Below, one piece after another: positions 7,086 to 11,786 of a DNA stretch of 11,786 nucleotides. The stretch comes from Kiloniellales bacterium. GTDB lineage: Bacteria > Pseudomonadota > Alphaproteobacteria > Kiloniellales > JAKSDN01. Positions within the stretch are counted from its first letter, which is position 1, and every line of letters starts with the position of its first letter. The notes under the pieces are model-generated. The model did not search any database, had not been told where the DNA came from, and was given only the letters and a program-made list of their open reading frames with translations. The translations under genes and the position numbers were made by a program. The stretch lies in contig JAKSDN010000094.1 in the NCBI GenBank assembly GCA_022360075.1, positions 1-11,786 of the forward strand, read 5' to 3'.

Positions 7086-7098
7086 CGGGCAGGAGGAA

Positions 7099-10000
7099 TC
7101 AGGGATTGATCTGCAGATCGATTACGGTCGTGAGATCCGCGAAGCTGTCGATGCCGGGCTCGCCGTCCTGGCCGATGCCGACGATCAGAACGCTTCCCAA
7201 GCTGCCGGGGAGGCCGTCGTCGTTGTTGTCGCCGAAGGTGACCAGGACGTCCTGACCGCCGTTGACCTCCTCGACACGCCAGCCGTCGTCGCGCGCGTCC
7301 TGGCTGTCGAGATCGGCGATCGTGAGGCCGGCGGCGCCGTAGTCGACGACATCGTTCAGCACCAGCCGATCCTGCGCCTCGGCGTCGAAGATCGTGTCAT
7401 CGCCGCTGTCTTCGCCGAGATTGAACACGAAGGAGTCGGTCCCGCCGATCCCGTCGAGGAACTCCTGGGCGTCGCCGAACAGGCGGTCGTTACCGCCGCC
7501 GCCCACGAGCGTATCGTCGCCGCCGCTGCTGACCGTGTCGATCTCGCCGCCGGCATCGCCGACAAGCAGGTCGTTGCCGCCGCCGCCGAGCAGCGTATCG
7601 TTGCCGCCCAGACCCGCGTTGAGAACGTCGTTGCCGCCGCCCTCTTGGCTGAAGATATCGCCGCCGGCATCGCCGAACAGACTGTCCGCGCCTTCGCCGC
7701 CGTCGAGCGTGTCGTCGCCGCCACTCGCGCCCTCCAGGTCGCGCCCGGCATCGCCGAAGAGCAGATCGTCGTTGTCCCCGCCGGAGAGATCGTCGTTGCC
7801 GCCACGAGCGAGACCGCCGTCGCCGCCAGACCCGACGGCGAACTTGCCGAACGGTCCGGTGCTGCCGGGAAGGCCGCCTTCGATGTCGAGCGCCGCGTCG
7901 CCGAACAGGGAATCGTTGCCGCCGCCGCCGTCGAGACGGTCATCGCCGCCGAGCGCGAAGCCGCCGCTGCCGCCGGCACCGCCATCGCCACCATCGAAAT
8001 TACCTTCGCCGCCAGCGCCGCCATCGCCCCCGACGAGGCCGTCGCCGCTGTCGCCGAACAGCGTGTCGTTCCCGTTGCCGCCTTCGAGCAGGTCGTTGCC
8101 GCCCTGAACGCCGCCGCCAGCGCCGCCGTCCGTTCCGTCCGTTTCGGAGGCGTCGCCGCCGTTGCCGCCTTCGCCACCGAGAAGAGACTCACCGCTATCG
8201 CCGAACAGGGTGTCTCCGCCTTCATTGCCGAACAGGCTGTCGTCACCCAGAAAGATGTCTGGGGCATCCTCGCCGGGGCTTGATTTTCCCCCCGAGCCGC
8301 CATCCAAACCCCCTCCGTCGGACTCTTCGTCGCCGAAGAGCAGGTCGTTCCCCCCTGCGCCGAAGAGCTGATCGGCGCCGAGGCCGGCAATGAGCGTCGT
8401 GTCGATGTCCGGATCGGCGACCAGAATTTCGTCCAGATCGTTGCCGGGACCGCTGCCGATCGTGCCGTCGACCGGGCCGAAAGTGTCGAAGAGCAGCGAA
8501 ACCGTCGCCGTCGAGCTGTTGCCCTCCGTGTCGGTCACCGTGTAGGTGAAGCTCTCGGTCGCCCCGTTTTCCGCGCCGGCGAAAGGCGTGATCGTGATGA
8601 GCTGACTGTCGCTGTTGAAGTCCGCGCCGGCACCCTCCACGGCGGTGATGGAGCCTACCCCCGGCTCATCGTTGCGTAGAAGTGCGGCGGCCGAGATCGT
8701 GAAGGTGCCGTCGTCGTTCGTGAGCACGATGTCGTCGAGCGGGTCCGGCACCGGGGTAATGGTGACGGTGAAATCGTCGCTCGTGCTCGCCTCGTCGGCG
8801 CCGTCCTTGACCGGGCCCTCTTCACTCTCGGTCGCCGTGGCCGTGACCTCGAAGGTCAAGGGGTCGCTATCGCCGGTGTTGAAATCCGGCGGCGGCATGA
8901 AGGTGGGGTTGACGAAGGCGCCCGGCGCGAGTGCCCCCGAGCGCCAGATGCCGTTTGCGCTGTCGAAGTCGCCGTTGCCGGTGTCAACGAGAACCCAGTC
9001 CGAGGGAATGCCGGAGACCGCGACCTCCAGGCTCTCCGAGCCGTCTTGGTCGACCAGCGCGGGTGAGATGTCGAAGGTGACCTTGTCGGGATCGTCCTCG
9101 AAGACCGTCAGGTTCGCGACGTCGAGCGTCGGTGCGTCGGCAACCGCCTCGACCGTGACCGTGAAGGAGGCGTCAGCGGTCGCCGACTCGACGGCGACCT
9201 CACCGTCCGGATTGACCTCCGAGGAGGTGACCTCGACGCCGACCTGGAACGCGCCGCTGAAGTGCTCGGCGAGCTGCACGCCGATCTCGGTCACGTCGAC
9301 GCTCTGCGGCGCCGCGCCATCCTCGTAGAGGATGGTCAGCATCGTGCCCTCGACCAGGATGTCGAGCGTCACGCCATCGACGTCGAGATCCTCGTTGAGG
9401 CCCTCGACAAGGGCGTTGCCGTTGTGCGTCCAGGTGAACGAAGCCAGGTCGTCGGGCAGGCTCAGCTTGATCTCGGTGATGCCTTCCGAGCCGTCGGCGT
9501 CCTGCACCGCTGCGCCGACGGGCAGGTCGACCGTGAAGTCCGGGCTGCCGACCTCGCCATCGGACGGCTCCGGGTCCTCGCAGGCGGTCAGGTCCTCGAC
9601 CGTGATGGCCGGGAGATCGGCCACCTCCTTGACCTCGAGCGCGGCCTGCGTCGTCGCGGTCGCGCTCGCCACGGCGGCCGGTCCGTCGGGGTTGATCTCG
9701 CTCGCCGTGGCCGAGGCCTGGAGCGTGACGTCCGCCGCCTCGTGCTGCGGCAGGCCGATCACGATGTCCCAGTCGAGCGAGAGGATCGGCGTGTCGTTCG
9801 GCGAGTCGTTGTCCTCGAAGCGAATGACGAGCGTTTCGCCGTCGAGTTCGAAGACGGCGCTCACCGTGTCCGCCGCGCCGCCGAAGAGGGTGACGTTGAG
9901 ACCGTCGATCGTCGTCGGCAGGCTGTCGGTGTCGATGGGTTGGCCGTCGATGGTCAGCGTGAAGGCGTCGAGGTCGAGTCCCTCGAGCACCTGGTCGGGC

Positions 10001-11786
10001 AGCGAGAGCCGTATCTCGGTCAGGCCTTCGGAGCCATCGGTGTCCCGCGCCTGCGCCGATAGCGCGGTGGTGAGCGACAGCGGGCCTTCGCCGCCGTTCT
10101 GCGGGCCATGCTCGCCATCGAAGACCTCGCCGGTGTCCTCGAGCACGCAGAGCTCGGTCAGCGTCACGATCGGTGCGTCGGCGACGGCCTGGTTGCTCAC
10201 CTCCAACGTCACGGTCTGGTATTGGTGCGGCAGCCCGATCTGATCCGTGTCGCCATTGTCGCCTTCGGCATCGGCGCCGGCCCCTTCGGAGGGATTGGTC
10301 TCGGTCGTGCGCGTGGTGATGACGATGTCGAAGTCCGAGTCGTCGTGCTCGGGCAGCTTCCAGGTGAAGTCGTCGAGATCGACCTCCTGAACCCGCAAGC
10401 CGTCGTCGAAGGTGAGCACGAACTGGCCGGTCGCCGGGTTGACCGCGAGGCCGGCCTCTCCGCTCTCGCCGATCTCGTTGCCGTCGCCGTCCAGACGGGT
10501 GACGGGGATCGAGATCGTGTCCGGCACCGCAGGGCCGTTCTCGAGGCCGATGAACTCGCCTGTGCCCGCGATGTCGAGCATGAAGCCCTCGGGAAGCGCG
10601 GCAGGCTCGATCCGGATCTCCATCCGCGTGATCGACTCCGAGCCGTCGGTGTCCTGGACCGCGAAGCTGAGCGCGGCGCCCTGCGCCACGGCGTTGGAGT
10701 CGCCGAAGGGCTCATCGTTGCCGCCGCCGTTTAGCAGCAGGTCGCCCTCGCCTTCGAGAAAGCCGATCTCGAAGACGTCGCCCGGCGTGACGTCCTCCGC
10801 CTGGTCGCGGATCTGGAGCTGATAGTCGCCGCCCTGGCCGTCCTCGTCGCCGCCGAATGCCCCGTCGTTGCCGCCGCCGTAACCCTCGGCGAAGGTCTCG
10901 CCGAGCGGCGCGTTGCCGCTGCGCGAGACCACGACGAAGTACATGCCCGCGTCGAGCTCGGCGGTGATGGAGGGGTCGAGATCGACGCCCTCGCCGAGAC
11001 CGACGTTATCGACGACCTGGATCAAGTCGCCGTCGACGTCGAACAGCGCCAGCACTGTATCGACGGCATCGATGCGGCCGCCGGAGAGGAAGCCGTCGTC
11101 CTCGTTGCGGATGCCGAAGTCGATGTCGATCGTGTAGGTGCCGTCGCTCTCGACGGTGAACTTGTAGACGTCGAGATCCTGCGCCGGGTCGCCCGCGCCG
11201 TCCGGCGTGCCCTTCGACATCCAGCCGTTCACGGTGAGCGCCTCGGGCCGTCCGTTCTCGCCGCCGGCGGCCAGGCTGCCGAGGTCCTGCGCGCTGTCGA
11301 GATCGTCGTTCACGCCGAGGTTGCCCTGGCCCTCGCGCTCGAACTGAATCGGGTTGCGCTCGATGCGCTGCACTTCGACCGCGGGTCCGGGGCCCTCGGC
11401 GAAGGCAGCGAGCAGCGCCACCTGGGGCACGGGCAGGCCGTTCTGACCGCCCGTCACGTCGGCCAGCGCCAGGTCTGCTACGGCCTCGACCTGGACAGGC
11501 AGCGGCTCGCTGGTGGTCACGGGGCCCAAGGGCGAGTCCACCGAGGCCGTGATATCCAAGGTGAAGTCGGCATCGCTGAAGGCCGGCGGCACGATGACCA
11601 GGCCCGGCAGATCGCTCGGGTCGAGGATCGCGCTGGCCGGGCCCGGGCCGGGGGCCGCGAACTCGAAGCCGGTGTCGGCATTGCGCAGGACGGCGCCCGC
11701 CGGAATGCCGCCGATCTCGACCGAGCTGGCGCCGGTCACGGTGATGCCCAGCGCGATCTCGCCGGCCTCCTGTCCGGCGCCCGCCT
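7099..11786 (-). CDS. Giant RTX type I-secreted surface protein, paralogue of gene 1 (gene 2, N-terminus outside window)
   Basis: The frame is open from the right edge to a TGA at 7099-7101, giving 1561 visible residues. The GTG at 11737-11739 is internal: 15 further residues are open upstream and they align with residues about 403-419 of gene 1. By analogy about 400 N-terminal residues, probably including a FecR domain, are missing. Visible order, numbered from that GTG: Ig-like segment (1-95), PPC-like domain (127-312), four DGSE modules (motifs near 363, 566, 747 and 897), cadherin/Big-like module (1000-1085), long RTX array (about 1117-1425), type I secretion tail (1430-1546). Similarity to gene 1 is strong in the PPC domain (NGWMSKG against NGWLSKG), in three of the DGSE modules and in the tail. 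The adhesin or matrix role is inferred; type I export follows from the RTX array plus tail. Confidence 0.95.
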   Translation of the reverse strand, partial: AGAGQEAGEIALGITVTGASSVEIGGIPAGAVLRNADTGFEFAAPGPGPASAILDPSDLPGLVIVPPAFSDADFTLDITASVDSPLGPVTTSEPLPVQVEAVADLALADVTGGQNGLPVPQVALLAAFAEGPGPAVEVQRIERNPIQFEREGQGNLGVNDDLDSAQDLGSLAAGGENGRPEALTVNGWMSKGTPDGAGDPAQDLDVYKFTVESDGTYTIDIDFGIRNEDDGFLSGGRIDAVDTVLALFDVDGDLIQVVDNVGLGEGVDLDPSITAELDAGMYFVVVSRSGNAPLGETFAEGYGGGNDGAFGGDEDGQGGDYQLQIRDQAEDVTPGDVFEIGFLEGEGDLLLNGGGNDEPFGDSNAVAQGAALSFAVQDTDGSESITRMEIRIEPAALPEGFMLDIAGTGEFIGLENGPAVPDTISIPVTRLDGDGNEIGESGEAGLAVNPATGQFVLTFDDGLRVQEVDLDDFTWKLPEHDDSDFDIVITTRTTETNPSEGAGADAEGDNGDTDQIGLPHQYQTVTLEVSNQAVADAPIVTLTELCVLEDTGEVFDGEHGPQNGGEGPLSLTTALSAQARDTDGSEGLTEIRLSLPDQVLEGLDLDAFTLTIDGQPIDTDSLPTTIDGLNVTLFGGAADTVSAVFELDGETLVIRFEDNDSPNDTPILSLDWDIVIGLPQHEAADVTLQASATASEINPDGPAAVASATATTQAALEVKEVADLPAITVEDLTACEDPEPSDGEVGSPDFTVDLPVGAAVQDADGSEGITEIKLSLPDDLASFTWTHNGNALVEGLNEDLDVDGVTLDILVEGTMLTILYEDGAAPQSVDVTEIGVQLAEHFSGAFQVGVEVTSSEVNPDGEVAVESATADASFTVTVEAVADAPTLDVANLTVFEDDPDKVTFDISPALVDQDGSESLEVAVSGIPSDWVLVDTGNGDFDSANGIWRSGALAPGAFVNPTFMPPPDFNTGDSDPLTFEVTATATESEEGPVKDGADEASTSDDFTVTITPVPDPLDDIVLTNDDGTFTISAAALLRNDEPGVGSITAVEGAGADFNSDSQLITITPFAGAENGATESFTYTVTDTEGNSSTATVSLLFDTFGPVDGTIGSGPGNDLDEILVADPDIDTTLIAGLGADQLFGAGGNDLLFGDEESDGGGLDGGSGGKSSPGEDAPDIFLGDDSLFGNEGGDTLFGDSGESLLGGEGGNGGDASETDGTDGGAGGGVQGGNDLLEGGNGNDTLFGDSGDGLVGGDGGAGGEGNFDGGDGGAGGSGGFALGGDDRLDGGGGNDSLFGDAALDIEGGLPGSTGPFGKFAVGSGGDGGLARGGNDDLSGGDNDDLLFGDAGRDLEGASGGDDTLDGGEGADSLFGDAGGDIFSQEGGGNDVLNAGLGGNDTLLGGGGNDLLVGDAGGEIDTVSSGGDDTLVGGGGNDRLFGDAQEFLDGIGGTDSFVFNLGEDSGDDTIFDAEAQDRLVLNDVVDYGAAGLTIADLDSQDARDDGWRVEEVNGGQDVLVTFGDNNDDGLPGSLGSVLIVGIGQDGEPGIDSFADLTTVIDLQINP
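7102..7452 (-). other. Type I secretion C-terminal target domain of gene 2
   Basis: Residues about 1430-1546 run GGTDSFVFNLGEDSGDDTIF, DAEAQDRLVLNDVVDY, VLVTFGDNNDDGLPG and end TTVIDLQINP. The segment aligns nearly end to end with the tail of gene 1, including DSGDD.IFDAEAQD, VTFGDNN.DGL and LQIN. The two proteins therefore probably use the same exporter. Confidence 0.8.
7465..8391 (-). repeat. Long RTX array of gene 2 with glycine-rich spacers
   Basis: About 310 residues contain some nine RTX pairs around a recurring NDxLFGD or DDxLFGDAG core (for example LLEGGNGNDTLFGDSG, RLDGGGGNDSLFGDA, TLLGGGGNDLLVGDAGG). Several pairs are separated by 15-35-residue Gly/Ala/Asp-rich spacers such as GGDGGAGGEGNFDGGDGGAG. 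At DNA level the plus strand is dense in gccgccgcc and gtcgtcgcc repeats, so assembly slippage here would be easy to miss. Confidence 0.88.
8740..10668 (-). repeat. Four DxDGSE beta-sandwich modules of gene 2
   Basis: Signatures are DTDGSES, DTDGSEG, DADGSEG and DQDGSES (residues about 363, 566, 747 and 897 from the internal GTG). Units 1, 3 and 4 correspond to gene 1 units 1, 2 and 3; shared phrases include GDNGDTDQ.GLPHQYQTVT in unit 1 and GLNE.L.VDGV in unit 3. Unit 2 (about 9604-10152) has no counterpart in gene 1. Single cysteines occur near residues 531 and 720, at the heads of units 2 and 3. Confidence 0.7.
10804..11361 (-). other. PPC-like domain of gene 2 (residues ~127-312 from the internal GTG)
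   Basis: It shows the same layout as in gene 1: RNPIQFEREGQGNLGVNDDL, NGWMSKG, DLDVYKFTVESDGTYTIDID, then DTVLALFDVDGDLIQ, LDAGMYFVVVS and GGDYQLQIRDQAEDVTPGD. Compared with gene 1 it carries a Gly/Asp-rich loop of roughly 20 extra residues before the last strand (around GYGGGNDGAFGGDEDGQ), which may be an additional calcium-binding turn. Confidence 0.72.

Larger units (their letters stand above)
6691..7098. other. 408-bp intergenic region between the two paralogues
   Basis: No plausible gene is visible in either strand. It consists of a GC-rich hairpin next to the stop of gene 2 (7042-7085), a featureless stretch (about 6965-7040), an AT-rich block (6871-6960, about 36% G+C against roughly two thirds elsewhere) with CtrA-like motifs, and a GC-rich leader of gene 1 with one short inverted repeat (6741-6759). 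This arrangement suggests gene 1 is transcribed from its own promoter rather than only by read-through from gene 2. Confidence 0.7.

Noticed and set aside
6988..8283. A 431-codon plus-strand open frame rich in Ala and Val, starting in the intergenic region.
   Set aside because: It is the in-register antisense reading of the RTX array of gene 2; its repetitive VAAAAEQRIVAA-like units simply mirror the GGxGNDxLFGD codons.
7400..8390. Dense gccgcc/gtcgcc repetition that could suggest a CRISPR array or a satellite repeat.
   Set aside because: The period follows RTX nonapeptide codons and the units are diverged and in frame; there are no constant repeats with unique spacers.
11737..11739. GTG as a true start codon for gene 2.
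   Set aside because: The frame stays open upstream to the window edge and those residues (GEIALGITVTGASSVEI) align with the interior of gene 1 (GEIPLDIVVTGATSVEI), so the GTG encodes an internal valine.

Overview
The window is GC-rich (roughly two thirds G+C) apart from one short AT-rich intergenic stretch. It probably comes from an alphaproteobacterium. The pointers are giant FecR-type repeat proteins with type I secretion tails, strong third-position GC bias, and a perfect CtrA-type motif (TTAA-N7-TTAAC) between the two large genes. The exact taxon cannot be fixed from the sequence.

Layout, left to right: (1) 1-222, plus strand, the last 73 codons of an aguB-like N-carbamoylputrescine amidase gene. 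(2) 232-6690, minus strand, a complete 2152-residue modular exoprotein, convergent with aguB across only 9 bp. (3) 6691-7098, a 408-bp intergenic region with a GC-rich hairpin just after the upstream gene and an AT-rich block holding CtrA-like motifs and a plausible promoter. (4) 7099-11786, minus strand, a second giant exoprotein whose N-terminus lies beyond the right edge.

The two large genes are tandem paralogues. Both contain, in order, an Ig-like linker, a PPC-like domain, a series of 'DxDGSE' beta-sandwich modules, a cadherin/Big-like module, calcium-binding RTX repeats and a near-superimposable type I secretion tail ending LQIN-V or LQIN-P. The complete one also shows the N-terminal FecR-domain module typical of alphaproteobacterial surface RTX proteins. 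They differ by module gain and loss. Gene 1 has a roughly 290-residue cysteine-bearing domain inserted inside its RTX array and an extra WQFSTDGG-type module. Gene 2 has one extra DGSE module and long glycine-rich spacers between RTX turns.

The most economical reading is a pair of calcium-dependent adhesin or matrix proteins exported by one type I system that is not encoded here, with gene 1 possibly under cell-cycle/motility control through CtrA. No RNA genes, insertion sequences, CRISPR arrays or phage genes were seen. The long plus-strand open frames are antisense shadows of the two large genes.
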